Part shown: positions 33,981 to 44,286 of the stretch, in pieces | Position numbering within the stretch: position 1 is the stretch's first letter | Layout: each line of letters starts with the position of its first letter | Assembly (NCBI RefSeq): GCF_043555885.1 | Contig: NZ_JBIGHX010000006.1 | Coordinates: 124,001-188,000, forward strand | Origin: Pelomonas lactea | GTDB lineage: Bacteria > Pseudomonadota > Gammaproteobacteria > Burkholderiales > Burkholderiaceae_C | DNA: 64,000 bases | Direction of reading: 5' to 3' | The notes under the pieces: model-generated | What the model was told of the DNA's origin: nothing | Seen by the model: only the letters and a program-made list of their open reading frames with translations | Database searches by the model: none | Position numbers and translations under genes: made by a program

Positions 33981-34518
33981 CGGTCAGCAGCACCTGGGGG
34001 TCGCGCCACAGGCAGCGCCATTCCGGCAGCGACACACCGCCGAACGGGCCGGTCATGCCGGGGTCGATGAACTCCGCGCCCAGCCGGGCGTAGAAGCGCT
34101 TGGCGGGCTCGTTCTGGTCCAGCACCCACAGGTGCAGCGGCTGCGTGTGCGCCGGCCCCAGCTCGCGGACGACGGCCTGCAGCAGCCGCCGGCCGAGGCC
34201 GCCGCCTTTGAGGTCGGGGTGGACGTGCAGGTTGTCGACCAGCGTGCCGCAGACCGGATCATGGCCGGGCAGCACGTAGGCGAAGCCGATCATCTGGCCG
34301 GCGGCGTCGTCGGCCACGATGCCGAAGGCGGGCGCCGTCGCCGGGCCTTGCAGCCGCTCGCGCCAGACGGCCTGGCGCTCGGCGAAGACGTCATGGTCCA
34401 GGAAGCCGTCCGGCACGATGCCGCGGTAGGCGCTGCGCCAGCTGGTGGCGTGGAGGAGGGCGATGGCATCGGCGTCGGCCGGGGTCATCTTGCGTATCGT
34501 GGCCCCATGGAGGTTCAT
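33973..34518 (-). CDS. GNAT-family acetyltransferase
   Basis: 181 aa. IRKMTPADADAIALLHATSWRSAYRGIVPD is the typical start of this GNAT group, VDNLHVHPDLKGGGLGRRLLQAVV the acetyl-CoA site and NEPAKRFYARLGAEF motif B. Its ATG overlaps the stop of the small lipoprotein gene (ATGA), so it is part of the parA transcript. Confidence 0.85.
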   Translation of the reverse strand: MNLHGATIRKMTPADADAIALLHATSWRSAYRGIVPDGFLDHDVFAERQAVWRERLQGPATAPAFGIVADDAAGQMIGFAYVLPGHDPVCGTLVDNLHVHPDLKGGGLGRRLLQAVVRELGPAHTQPLHLWVLDQNEPAKRFYARLGAEFIDPGMTGPFGGVSLPEWRCLWRDPQVLLTDA

Positions 34519-34985
34519 GGCTGTTCCAGTTCAGGCGCGATGACCTTGGTGGCTGTCGCGCATTGGCCGTGCTCGCAATATGTCGCTGTCAACTCAAGAA
34601 CCAAGCCGCCGGTTTCGGCTTTTGCCAGATAGCTGCAAGTGACGTGAGACCTCCGGGCGCGGGCTTCATCTCCGGACCGCAGAATGAAGTGGGGCCCCTT
34701 CAGCAGTATTGCCGGGGGCGGGATTGGCTTCTCGCCAGTCCGTTTGCGCGTCTGCAAATCCCTCAGGTATCGAGCGTTTTCGGTGGCGTACTCGTTGGAC
34801 GCGGGCGTGCCATCGGCCCGCGTGATGTTTAAGCCTTCTGGCCAAAACGCGTAGACGGTGAGCACCGGCTCTTTCTCATCTTCTGCCCGAGCTTGTATGG
34901 TTACGCGCTTCAGGTCGCAATGATGGACTTGGGCGCAGGCCAAAAGTGGCACCACCAAGGCCGCCATCAGCAGCACCTTGCTCAC
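34515..34985 (-). CDS. Hypothetical exported protein, possible lipoprotein
   Basis: 156 aa. The GTG start overlaps the parA stop (GTGA). A short hydrophobic signal (VLLMAALVVPLLAC) ends in Cys, which could be a lipobox, followed by AQVHHCDLKR. Further Cys (TCSYL, YCEHGQC) could form disulfides in the periplasm. No family is recognised. The gene looks less GC-rich than its neighbours, which may point to a recent arrival. Confidence 0.65.
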   Translation of the reverse strand: MSKVLLMAALVVPLLACAQVHHCDLKRVTIQARAEDEKEPVLTVYAFWPEGLNITRADGTPASNEYATENARYLRDLQTRKRTGEKPIPPPAILLKGPHFILRSGDEARARRSHVTCSYLAKAETGGLVLELTATYCEHGQCATATKVIAPELEQP

Positions 34986-35755
34986 CGCATCGTCTCGATC
35001 CGCTTCACCATCTCCCTGGCGAAGTCGACAAACGCCTGGGCACCCTTGGAGCTGGGGTCGAACACGACGCCTGGCAGCCCGTAGCTGGGCGCCTCGGCCA
35101 GCCGCACGTTGCGTGGGATGACGGTGTCGAACACCTTGTTGGCGAAGTGGGCCTTGAGCTGGTCGCTGACCTGCTGCTGCAGCGTGATGCGCGGGTCGAA
35201 CATGACGCGCAGCAGGCCGATGATCTCCAGGTCCGGGTTCAGGTTGGCGTGGATCTGCTTGATGGTGTTGACCAGGTCGGTCAGGCCTTCCAGCGCGAAG
35301 TACTCGCACTGCATGGGCACGATGACGCCGTGCGCGCTGCACAGCCCGTTCAGCGTCAGCATGGACAGCGACGGCGGGCAGTCGATCAGCACGAAGTCGT
35401 AGTCCTTGCCGGCCTCGGCCAGCGCGGCCTTCAGCCGGGCTTCGCGGCGCTCCAGCGCCACCAGGTCGACCTCGGCGCCGGCCAGCTCGCGGTTGGCGCC
35501 CAGCACGTCGTAGCCGGCCTTGTCCGCGCGGGCCTTGGCCTCGGCGATGGAGGCGGACTCCAGCAGCACGTCGTAGACCGTCATCTCCAGCTTGCGCTTG
35601 TCGATGCCGGAGCCCATGGTGGCGTTGCCCTGCGGGTCCAGGTCGACGACCAGCACGCGCTGGCCGATCTGGGCCAGGCCGGCGGCGAGGTTGACGGTGG
35701 TGGTGGTCTTGCCGACGCCACCCTTCTGGTTGGCGATGCAGAAAATCTTGGCCAT
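34982..35755 (-). CDS. parA: Chromosome partitioning ATPase ParA
   Basis: 257 aa. The deviant Walker A NQKGGVGKTTTTVNLA, Walker A' VVDLDPQGNATMGSG and Walker B FVLIDCPPSLSMLTLNGL are complete. It is a Soj/ParA ATPase that moves ParB-parS complexes on the nucleoid. It begins at the ATG at 35753-35755, directly before AKIFCIANQKGG. It is 78 bp after rsmG and followed at once by the small exported protein gene; parB is 10.7 kb further on. Confidence 0.96.
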   Translation of the reverse strand: MAKIFCIANQKGGVGKTTTTVNLAAGLAQIGQRVLVVDLDPQGNATMGSGIDKRKLEMTVYDVLLESASIAEAKARADKAGYDVLGANRELAGAEVDLVALERREARLKAALAEAGKDYDFVLIDCPPSLSMLTLNGLCSAHGVIVPMQCEYFALEGLTDLVNTIKQIHANLNPDLEIIGLLRVMFDPRITLQQQVSDQLKAHFANKVFDTVIPRNVRLAEAPSYGLPGVVFDPSSKGAQAFVDFAREMVKRIETMR

Positions 35756-35833
35756 GGCTGGGGTTCCGGGAGCAACCGGCATCGTACCGGGCGGAGGGCG
35801 AGTCGGACCTCGGGCGCGACCCGTGAAGCGGCC

Positions 35834-36456
35834 TCAGCGAGGCTTCATCCAGACGATGCAGCGCTGCGCGTCCAGGCCCGGGACGGCCAGTTGTTCCACG
35901 TGAAACACGGCCACGTCCGCGGGCAGGGCGGCAATCTCGTCGGCTGGGTGCTGGCCCTTCATGGCCATCCAGACCGCACCGGGTGCCAGGTGCTGGCGGG
36001 TCAGGCTCGTGAAGTCCACCAGCGACGCGAACGCGCGGGACGTGATGACGCCGAACGGCTCGGTCGTCAGTTGCTCGACGCGACTGTGCACGCCGTGCAG
36101 GTTGGGCAGCTTCAGCTCGGCGGCGACCTGCTGGATGAAGGTGGCCTTCTTGGCGACCGCGTCCACACAGGTCACGTCGGTGCCGGGGCAGCAGATGGCG
36201 ATGACCACGCCGGGCAGCCCGCCGCCGGCGCCCACATCCATCAGCCTGGCCGGCGCCCCATGCCGCAGCAGCGGCGGCAAGGCCGACAGGCTGTCGATCA
36301 GGTGGTGGCTCAGCATCTGCGCCGGGTCGCGCACGGCGGTCAGGTTGTAAACCTTGTTCCACTTCTGCAGCAGGGCCAGGTAGGCCAGCAGCTGGTCGAG
36401 TTGGTGGTCGCCGAGTTCGAGGCCGAGTTGGGTGGCTGCCGTCTGGAGCGTGTCCC

Positions 36457-36460
<4 letters not shown>
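35834..36460 (-). CDS. rsmG: 16S rRNA (guanine527-N7) methyltransferase RsmG
   Basis: 208 aa. The SAM motif LMDVGAGGGLPGVVIAI is clear, and DHQLDQLLAYLALLQKWNKVYNLTAVRDP is the family N-terminus. It methylates G527 of 16S rRNA; loss in other bacteria gives low-level streptomycin resistance. The start overlaps the mnmG stop (ATGA). A parS-like site lies inside the gene at 35892-35907. Confidence 0.96.
35892..35907. promoter_or_regulatory. parS site (one mismatch)
   Basis: TGTTCCACGTGAAACA differs at one base from the bacterial parS consensus TGTTTCACGTGAAACA. It lies within rsmG and is a ParB nucleation site candidate. Confidence 0.85.
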
Positions 36461-38406
<1,946 letters not shown>

Positions 38407-38536
38407 CTCTGTTCCATTTCCGCATGTCGGGCCGGGCGCCGGGCTGCCAAGGGCGAGGCCCTTGGCCTGTCGTAGGCGCCAGCAGTCCGCAGGGACTGCT
38501 GGTGTCCGACGCCAGTTCGCCAAGCCGGCCCGCTCA

Positions 38537-38616
38537 GGCGATGTGCCTGCCGGTCGATCCGGTGGGCATCGCCGTCCCCTCGGGGGACCGGCCAAGGTAC
38601 TCCTTGGACGAGGGGC
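38537..38616 (+). repeat. Intergenic structured repeat family 1, copy C
   Basis: Same three-hairpin layout as copies A and B: TGCCTGCCGG/CCGGTGGGCA with loop TCGAT (two G-T pairs), GTCCCC-TCG-GGGGAC, then CCAAGG-TACT-CCTTGG. It occupies the 290 bp gap between mnmG and the Crp/Fnr gene; the rest of that gap shows no gene, only further short GC hairpins such as CAGCAGTCC...GGACTGCTG (38480-38501). Confidence 0.85.
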
Positions 38617-38696
38617 GCCACGTTGCCTGGGCGAACCGCGAATTTTACGAAGGGCCTGTGGACAAGTCACCCGGCATCGGGGGTGACCGTGGTGGA

Positions 38697-39344
38697 ATGC
38701 CGGGCATGCCGCTGCCCGCCGACCCCGCCCTTGCCGCGCTGGCCGACCTGGCGCGGCGGGCGCCCGCGATGCAGGTGCGGGCCGGCACCCGGCTGTTCGA
38801 CGCCGGCCGACCCTGCCCGGGCTTCCCGCTGGTGGATGCGGGCAGCGTCAGCGTGTCGCTGCTGGCGCCGGACGGCCGGCGGCTGGAGCTGTACCGCGTG
38901 GAGCCGGGCGAGGTCTGCGTCGTGTCCGCCACCTGCCTGTTCGCCCACCGCGCGGCCACGGCCAGCGGCGAAGCCCGCACCGAGACGGCGCTGCGCCTCA
39001 TCAGCCCGGCGGACTTCGAGGCCGTCTGCGAGCGCGACCCCGTGCTGCGCCGCTACGTGATGGGCCTGATGGCCGAGCGCCTGGCCGACCTGATGGCGTT
39101 GGTGGAGGCCGTGGCCTTCCAGCGGCTGGACCAGCGCCTGGCCGCGCTGCTGTGCGCCCGCGGCCCGCGCCTGCTCGTCACGCACCAGCAGCTGGCCGAC
39201 GATCTGGGCACCGTGCGCGAGATCGTCAGCCGGCTGCTGCGCCGCTTCGAACGCGACGGCTGGGTGAGCCTGGGGCGCGAGCGCGTCGACGTGACCGACG
39301 CGGCGGCGCTGCAGCGGCTTTGCGCGGCGTCAAGCGCTGTGTGA
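38697..39344 (+). CDS. Crp/Fnr-family transcriptional regulator
   Basis: 215 aa. An N-terminal cyclic-nucleotide-binding-like beta roll (RAGTRLFDAGRPCPGFPLVDAGSVSVSLL) and a C-terminal winged HTH (THQQLADDLGTVREIVSRLLRRFERDGWV). The Fnr-type N-terminal Cys cluster is absent, so it is not an iron-sulfur oxygen sensor; a heme or other ligand is possible. GGTGGA precedes the ATG. The small DUF2892 membrane gene 67 bp downstream is its likely target. Confidence 0.88.
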   Translation: MPGMPLPADPALAALADLARRAPAMQVRAGTRLFDAGRPCPGFPLVDAGSVSVSLLAPDGRRLELYRVEPGEVCVVSATCLFAHRAATASGEARTETALRLISPADFEAVCERDPVLRRYVMGLMAERLADLMALVEAVAFQRLDQRLAALLCARGPRLLVTHQQLADDLGTVREIVSRLLRRFERDGWVSLGRERVDVTDAAALQRLCAASSAV

Positions 39345-39411
39345 CCGTGGTCACCGACACGCGGGGCGCGCCGGCCGACGATGGCGGCATCACCACCCCA
39401 AGGAGTGCCTC

Positions 39412-39606
39412 ATGTTCAAGACCAACGTCGGCGGCCTGGACCGCGCCGCCCGCCTCTGCGCCGGCCTCGTGCTGCTGGGCCTTGCGGCCACCGGCGTCAT
39501 CGGCGCCTGGGGCTGGTTGGGCCTCGTGCCGCTGGCCACGGGCCTGATGAGCAGCTGCCCGCTGTACTCGGTGCTGGGCGTCAGCACCTGCCCGGCCAAG
39601 GGCTGA
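39412..39606 (+). CDS. DUF2892 (YgaP-type) small membrane protein
   Basis: 64 aa. MFKTNVGGLDRAARLCAGLVLLGL with a second helix and the CPLYSVLGVSTCP end is the DUF2892 signature; the two Cys flank the last segment. In other proteins this module is fused to rhodanese (YgaP), so sulfur or redox work is plausible. CAAGGAG precedes the ATG. It follows the Crp/Fnr gene, a pairing I recall from other Burkholderiales. Confidence 0.88.
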   Translation: MFKTNVGGLDRAARLCAGLVLLGLAATGVIGAWGWLGLVPLATGLMSSCPLYSVLGVSTCPAKG

Positions 39607-39631
39607 CGCGTTCGCGGCGGACAATGCCGCG

Positions 39632-39913
39632 ATGGACTGCCGCCCCCACTGCGCCGCCTGCTGTATCGCGCCGTCGATCAGCTCGCCCATCCCCGGCCAC
39701 CCGCAGGGCAAGCCCGCCGGCGTGCGCTGCGCGCAGCTGGACGACGAGCTGCGCTGCAAGATCTTCGGCCGCCCCGAGCGGCCGGCGGTGTGCGGCTCGC
39801 TGCAGCCGCACGAGGACATGTGCGGCGCCAGCCGCGAGCAGGCGATGCGCTGGCTGGGCTGGATGGAGGAGCAGACGGCGCCCGGCGGGCCGCCAGCGGC
39901 ACACAGCTCGTAA
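39632..39913 (+). CDS. YkgJ-family cysteine cluster protein
   Basis: 93 aa. N-terminal Cys cluster CRPHCAACC, then GVRCAQLDDELRCKIFGRPERPAVCGSL and MCGASREQAM, giving the eight-Cys pattern of the zinc- or iron-binding YkgJ family. The function is not known. It follows the DUF2892 gene after 25 bp and is probably in its transcript. Confidence 0.85.
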   Translation: MDCRPHCAACCIAPSISSPIPGHPQGKPAGVRCAQLDDELRCKIFGRPERPAVCGSLQPHEDMCGASREQAMRWLGWMEEQTAPGGPPAAHSS

Positions 39914-40013
39914 CCTGGCGCCCGCCGTCGTCGGGCGCGGGCAGCCGAGCGTCTCCTAGACTGCCGCCGCCGTGTCTTCGTGGCCGGCGTGTCAACAGTC
40001 AGGGAGCAAAACC

Positions 40014-40991
40014 ATGAGATTCCAACCCGGCCTGGCCGCCGTGGCCATGCTGCTGGGCAGCGTCCTCGCGCAGGCTCAGCCCGTCGAGCTGCGGCCGTTT
40101 CCGCGTGCGCATGAGCTGGCGCGCTACGACAACCCGCTCGAAGTCGGCGCGCTGCCGATCTCGCCGCCCGAGCGCGCGAAGGGCAGGAACGAGAGCCGCT
40201 GGCGGCTGCCCTACGAGGGCAAGGTGTCCATGCAGCAGTACAAGCATCCTGCCGACGACAGCCCGCTGCTCATCGCGCGCCACTACGCCGGCCAGCTGCG
40301 CGAGCAGGGGTTCGAGCTCGTCACCATCTGCGATATTCCCTGCACCTCGCCTTCCGGCAGCGCGGATGTGTCCATCTATTGGTCCCACGAGCTGGACCCT
40401 GCCAAGCGGCTTCAGTACAGCGCCTTCGGCGCCCGCGGCATGTACCTGATGGCCCACCGTGCCGATGCCGTGGTGGCCATCCGCGTGGGTGCCTATGCGG
40501 ATGGCTATGCGTCCGTCGTCAAGACCGTGACCACCCCGCAGCTGGACCGCGCGCCGCTGTTGGCCTACGTCGAGCAGCAGAAGGCCCCGGCGGTGGCCGA
40601 TGCCCCGCTGCCGCCCCCGCCCGGTCGCGCGGCCGCCAATGCGCCCGGCGTTCAGAGCGTGGCGCCCGCCGACGTCAGCGCGTGGGTGCGGCAGAGCAAG
40701 GGCTGGGTGGTCTTGCAGCTCAGTTCGTACGACCCGGGCTGCGGCTTCTGCGTGCGTTCGAACCCCGCCTTCAACGCCTTGGCCGCCGCCGAAAGCGCCA
40801 GCGGCACCCGCTTCGCGCGCGTCGCCTTCCAGCCCTGGAAGACGGTGGGGCAGAGCGAGTTCGTGCGCCAGTACGCCGTGGGCGGCATCCCGGCCTACTT
40901 CACGTTCAAGGACGGCCAGCTGATGCGCCGCCAGGACGGCATCGCCGACGAGGCCACGCTGCGCCGCACGCTGCTGGACGGGCTGCGCTGA
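40014..40991 (+). CDS. DUF4892-like protein with C-terminal thioredoxin domain
   Basis: 325 aa with signal peptide (ends LAQAQP). Residues 25-165 match the N-terminal part of the two DUF4892-OmpA proteins in this window (YEGKVSMQQYKHPADDSPLLIARHY, then CDIPC). Residues about 215-325 form a thioredoxin-like domain with C243-G-F-C246 and the cis-Pro turn GGIPAYFTF. AGGGAG precedes the ATG. A periplasmic redox role is likely; partners are unknown. Confidence 0.8.
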   Translation: MRFQPGLAAVAMLLGSVLAQAQPVELRPFPRAHELARYDNPLEVGALPISPPERAKGRNESRWRLPYEGKVSMQQYKHPADDSPLLIARHYAGQLREQGFELVTICDIPCTSPSGSADVSIYWSHELDPAKRLQYSAFGARGMYLMAHRADAVVAIRVGAYADGYASVVKTVTTPQLDRAPLLAYVEQQKAPAVADAPLPPPPGRAAANAPGVQSVAPADVSAWVRQSKGWVVLQLSSYDPGCGFCVRSNPAFNALAAAESASGTRFARVAFQPWKTVGQSEFVRQYAVGGIPAYFTFKDGQLMRRQDGIADEATLRRTLLDGLR

Positions 40992-40992
40992 C

Positions 40993-41214
40993 TCAGCCGC
41001 CCGCCAGCTGTCGGCGGCCGCCGCTCCAGCGCGCACGGAAGGCCTGCGCGCGCGGGTGGTCCCAGTACTTGTCGAAGAAGTAGTGCAGCACCGTGTTGGC
41101 CAGCGGCTCGATGAACGTGACGGCACCGGCCACGGCGATGCTGCCCGTCAGTGCGTAGGTCACCGTGAACGAGGTGCCCAGGTGCAGGATGCCGAAGCTG
41201 ACGGTCTTGGTCAT
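40993..41214 (-). CDS. DUF2061 small membrane protein
   Basis: 73 aa. MTKTVSFGILHLGTSFTVTYALTGSIAVAGAVTFIEPLANTV with two membrane helices and HYFFDKYWD is the DUF2061 pattern. The function is unknown. A Fur-box-like site lies 32 bp upstream of the start, between it and the divergent gene at 41322. The start at 41214 is preferred to one eleven codons upstream because the family begins at this Met. Confidence 0.82.
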   Translation of the reverse strand: MTKTVSFGILHLGTSFTVTYALTGSIAVAGAVTFIEPLANTVLHYFFDKYWDHPRAQAFRARWSGGRRQLAGG

Positions 41215-41245
41215 GGTGTCTATCGTCTGATTGAATCTAATAGCC

Positions 41246-41264
41246 AAATGCTAATGATTCTCAT
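41246..41264. promoter_or_regulatory. Fur-box-like site
   Basis: AAATGCTAATGATTCTCAT resembles iron-regulator (Fur) boxes: the core TAATGATTCTCAT matches most positions of the 19 bp consensus GATAATGATAATCATTATC. It lies between the divergent DUF2061 gene and the gene at 41322, so one or both may be iron-regulated. Confidence 0.55.
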
Positions 41265-41321
41265 CGGCGCAGGCCAATTGCTTGCGGCTATGTCACCGAT
41301 CAGCGCCTACGCTGTGCCGCC

Positions 41322-41819
41322 ATGACACCTGACGACACCCCCGTTCCCGCCGACAGCCTGCTGGGCCGCATGGCCGCCGAGCGCGGCGCCTTTGCCGATG
41401 CCTATGCGCTGCAGCTGCCGCATGCCGTCACGCTGGCGGCATTCGTCGAGGCCTTCTATACGACGCGGCTGTTCAAGCTGGAGCGCGCGCTGATCGCGCT
41501 GCTGGGCAAGCCGTCCAGCGACGCGATGGCGCGCGCGGTGGCGCGGGGGGAGGGCGAGCGCATCGCCGTCTGGACCGTGGAGGCCCGCACGGGCGACGAG
41601 TTGCTGATGCACGAGGACAGCGGCGCCACGCGCTCCTGGTTCAAGGCCCAGGCGGGCGAGGGCGGCGGCACGACGCTGTGGTTCGGCTCCGCCGTGGTGC
41701 CACGCCGGCGCGGGCCGGGCGGCGAGCCGCGCTTCAGCTGGGTGTTCCATGCGCTGCTGGGCTTTCACCGCCGGTACTCGCGCGCGCTGCTGGCCGCCGC
41801 GGCGCGGCGGCTGGCTTAG
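41322..41819 (+). CDS. Hypothetical protein (DUF2867-like)
   Basis: 165 aa, soluble. TLAAFVEAFYTTRLFKLERALIALLG, DELLMHEDSGATRSWFKA and WVFHALLGFHRRYSRALLAAAARRL recall SRPBCC/DUF2867-type proteins, but I am not sure. It is divergent from the DUF2061 gene across a Fur-box-like site. Its stop overlaps the end of the next, convergent gene by four bases. Confidence 0.6.
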   Translation: MTPDDTPVPADSLLGRMAAERGAFADAYALQLPHAVTLAAFVEAFYTTRLFKLERALIALLGKPSSDAMARAVARGEGERIAVWTVEARTGDELLMHEDSGATRSWFKAQAGEGGGTTLWFGSAVVPRRRGPGGEPRFSWVFHALLGFHRRYSRALLAAAARRLA

Positions 41820-42331
41820 CGCTGCGTGCCCGGGCCGGTGACCTTGTCGGTGACCGGCTGGCCGGTGGCGAGGTCTTCGATCCAGACCTCGCAGGCCTGC
41901 GCCTCGATGCGGCCCCGGACGGCGTAGCGCACGCCCTCCCTGGGCGTGAAGACCACCTCGCCCACCGTGCGGCAGGTCGGGTTGGACAACGCCACCAGCG
42001 GCGATGCGTACTGCGTCGCCGCCTGCAGCTGCACGCGCGCCGGCCGCACGGCCAGCTCGTTGCTCAGCGCCACGGCGGTGACCGTCATGGCGCCGCCCTG
42101 GCCGGCCCGCGTGGTGGCCACGCTGCTGCTGGCCAGCCGGCGGCCGTCCACCTGTGTCATCTCGAACACATGCAGCCGCTGCGGGCCTGCGGCCACGGCC
42201 TGGTCGGCCACGTTGACCGTGGGCCCGGTGTAGTCGGCCGGCGTGGCGGGCTCGAAGGCGGAGAAGCTGCCGGCGCTGGCGCAGCCGGCGAGCAGCAGCG
42301 CCATGGCGGCGGTGGCGAGGGGGCGGTTCAT
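41816..42331 (-). CDS. Hypothetical lipoprotein
   Basis: 171 aa. Signal peptide with lipobox LLAGC at residues 13-17. The mature part is beta-rich with one Cys pair (PTCRTV, QACEVW). No family is recognised. It lies 12 bp after the ABC permease gene on the same strand, so it may be the last gene of that export operon. Confidence 0.75.
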   Translation of the reverse strand: MNRPLATAAMALLLAGCASAGSFSAFEPATPADYTGPTVNVADQAVAAGPQRLHVFEMTQVDGRRLASSSVATTRAGQGGAMTVTAVALSNELAVRPARVQLQAATQYASPLVALSNPTCRTVGEVVFTPREGVRYAVRGRIEAQACEVWIEDLATGQPVTDKVTGPGTQR

Positions 42332-42343
42332 GCGGCGCGCAGC

Positions 42344-43507
42344 TTACCGCGCCACCGCCGCGCGCATGGAGCGCGCCACGTAGAACAGCGCCACGGCGCC
42401 CATCGCGAAGCCCGTCAGCACGCCCGGCAACACCTGGCCCCAGCGCAGTGCCTCGCCCTTCAGCACGGCCAGCATCAGCGTGTTCTGCGCCAGGCCCGGC
42501 ACCCACAGGTACCAGGGCGCATCGCCGCCCGGGTTCAGCAGCGTCACCATCGGCATCAGGCTGACGACGGTGACCACCAGCGTGCTGCCGGCCTGCGCCT
42601 CCTTGAAGGTCTTGGAGCGGATGGCCAGCGCCATCAGCAGGCCGGACAGCCCCGCCGCCAGCGGGATCTGCAGCAGCCAGAAGGCCAGCACCTCGCCCAT
42701 GCCGAACTGGAACATCGCCTGCAGGCTGTCGCTTCTCAAGAGCCACTGCGCCGGCACGAAGCTCAAGCTGGACAGCAGCGCCACCACCATGCCCATCAGC
42801 GCCACGGCGCCCCACTTGCCCACCACCAGCGCGCCGTGCGGCACCGGGTTCATCAGCAGCGGTTCCAGCGAGCCGCGCTCGCGTTCGCCGGCGGTGCTGT
42901 CCAGCGCCGCGGTCAGCGCGCCGTACAGCACGGCCATGATGATGAACATCGGCACCATGGCCGTCAGCCGCGACGCGCGGGCCTGCACGCTGGCCAGGTC
43001 GCGTTCCTCGACCTCGATGGGCTTGAGCAGCTCCATGGACACGCCGCGCAGCGCCAGGTTCAACGCCGCGCGTTCCTGGTTGAAGCCGCCCAGCAGCCGG
43101 TGGATGCTGCCCACGCCCGCACCGGCGCGCTGGTTGGCGCTGTCGCTGACGATCTCCACCGTCGGCGCCTCGCCGGCCCGCAGCTTGGCCTCGAAGTCCG
43201 CCGGCACCACCATCACCGGCTCCAGCAGCGTCGTCGCGCGCAGCCGGGCCTCGTAGTCGGCCGGGGCGGGCTTGATCGTGAAGGTCTGGCGCTCGATGAA
43301 ATTCTTCAGCGTGGGCGCGGCGTCGATGCCCACGGCCAGCACCTCGCGCTTCTCGGCGCGCTCCTCGAACGACGCGATCAGCGCGGACAGCGCCGCCAGC
43401 ATCAGCGGCCCCATCAGCAGCGCGGGCACCAGCATGCGCAGCAGCGTGCGGCGGTCGCGCAGCGCGTCGGCCAGTTCCTTGGCAAAGACGATGAACGCCT
43501 GTTTCAT
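42344..43507 (-). CDS. ABC-2 type exporter permease (NatB-like)
   Basis: 387 aa. A first membrane helix (RTLLRMLVPALLMGPLMLAALSALIASF), a large extracytoplasmic loop (residues about 60-195), then five more helices around DSTAGERERGSLEPLLMNPVPHGALVVGKW. This is the ABC2_membrane_3/NatB layout. It overlaps the ATPase gene (ATGA). Substrates of NatAB-type exporters include sodium and antibiotics; the substrate here is unknown. Confidence 0.9.
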   Translation of the reverse strand: MKQAFIVFAKELADALRDRRTLLRMLVPALLMGPLMLAALSALIASFEERAEKREVLAVGIDAAPTLKNFIERQTFTIKPAPADYEARLRATTLLEPVMVVPADFEAKLRAGEAPTVEIVSDSANQRAGAGVGSIHRLLGGFNQERAALNLALRGVSMELLKPIEVEERDLASVQARASRLTAMVPMFIIMAVLYGALTAALDSTAGERERGSLEPLLMNPVPHGALVVGKWGAVALMGMVVALLSSLSFVPAQWLLRSDSLQAMFQFGMGEVLAFWLLQIPLAAGLSGLLMALAIRSKTFKEAQAGSTLVVTVVSLMPMVTLLNPGGDAPWYLWVPGLAQNTLMLAVLKGEALRWGQVLPGVLTGFAMGAVALFYVARSMRAAVAR

Positions 43508-44286
43508 GCAGCCACCTCGGCAGGGAAAGCCAGTTTCACGAACGCATCCTCGAAGCGGGTCTCACCCGCCTGCGCCAGCAGCTCCGGCACGCTGCCGTGC
43601 GCGACGCTGCGGCCCTTGGACACGACGACCACCTCGTCGCACAGCTGCTCCACCTCCTGCATGATGTGCGTGGAGAAGACGATGCACTTGGCGCCGCCCT
43701 CGGGGCTGCGCAGCCAGCGCAGCGCCTCGCGCAGCGCGCGCGTGGCCAGCACGTCCAGCCCGTTGGTGGGCTCGTCCAGCACGATGTTGGCGGGGTCGTG
43801 CACGAGGGCCCGGGCCAGCGCCGTCTTCATGCGCTCGCCCTGGCTGAAGCCGTCAGCGCGGCGGTCCAGGATGGACTGCATCTCCAGCAGCCGCGCCAGC
43901 TCCTCGGCGCGCGCGTTGGCGGCGTCGGGGTCCATGCCCTGCAGCCGGCCGAAGTAGGCGATGTTCTCGCGCGCCGACAGCCGCGGGTACAGGCCGTGTG
44001 CATCGCCCAGGATGCCCATGCGGGCCAAGGCTTTCAGCGGTTCGTCCTGCACGACGATGCCGTCGACCGTGATGCGGCCGCTGTCCGGCGCGAACAGCCC
44101 GGCCAGCATGCGCAGCGTCGTTGTCTTGCCGGCGCCGTTGGCACCCAGCAGGCCGGTGATGCGGCCATCGGCGGCCGCCACGCTGACGCCTTGCACGGCG
44201 TGGACGACGCGCTTGTCGCCGCGTTTGAACAGCCCCGCGCCCGTGCGCGAGACGAAGTGCTTGTGGACGTTGGCGATGTCGATCAT
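43504..44286 (-). CDS. ABC exporter ATP-binding protein (NatA-like)
   Basis: 260 aa. Walker A GLLGANGAGKTTTLRML, signature FSQGERMKTALARAL, Walker B IVLDEPTNGLD and switch STHIMQEVE are all present. It powers the permease encoded next. The ATG overlaps the stop of the secreted hydrolase gene, so hydrolase, ATPase and permease form one tightly coupled operon. Confidence 0.93.
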   Translation of the reverse strand: MIDIANVHKHFVSRTGAGLFKRGDKRVVHAVQGVSVAAADGRITGLLGANGAGKTTTLRMLAGLFAPDSGRITVDGIVVQDEPLKALARMGILGDAHGLYPRLSARENIAYFGRLQGMDPDAANARAEELARLLEMQSILDRRADGFSQGERMKTALARALVHDPANIVLDEPTNGLDVLATRALREALRWLRSPEGGAKCIVFSTHIMQEVEQLCDEVVVVSKGRSVAHGSVPELLAQAGETRFEDAFVKLAFPAEVAA

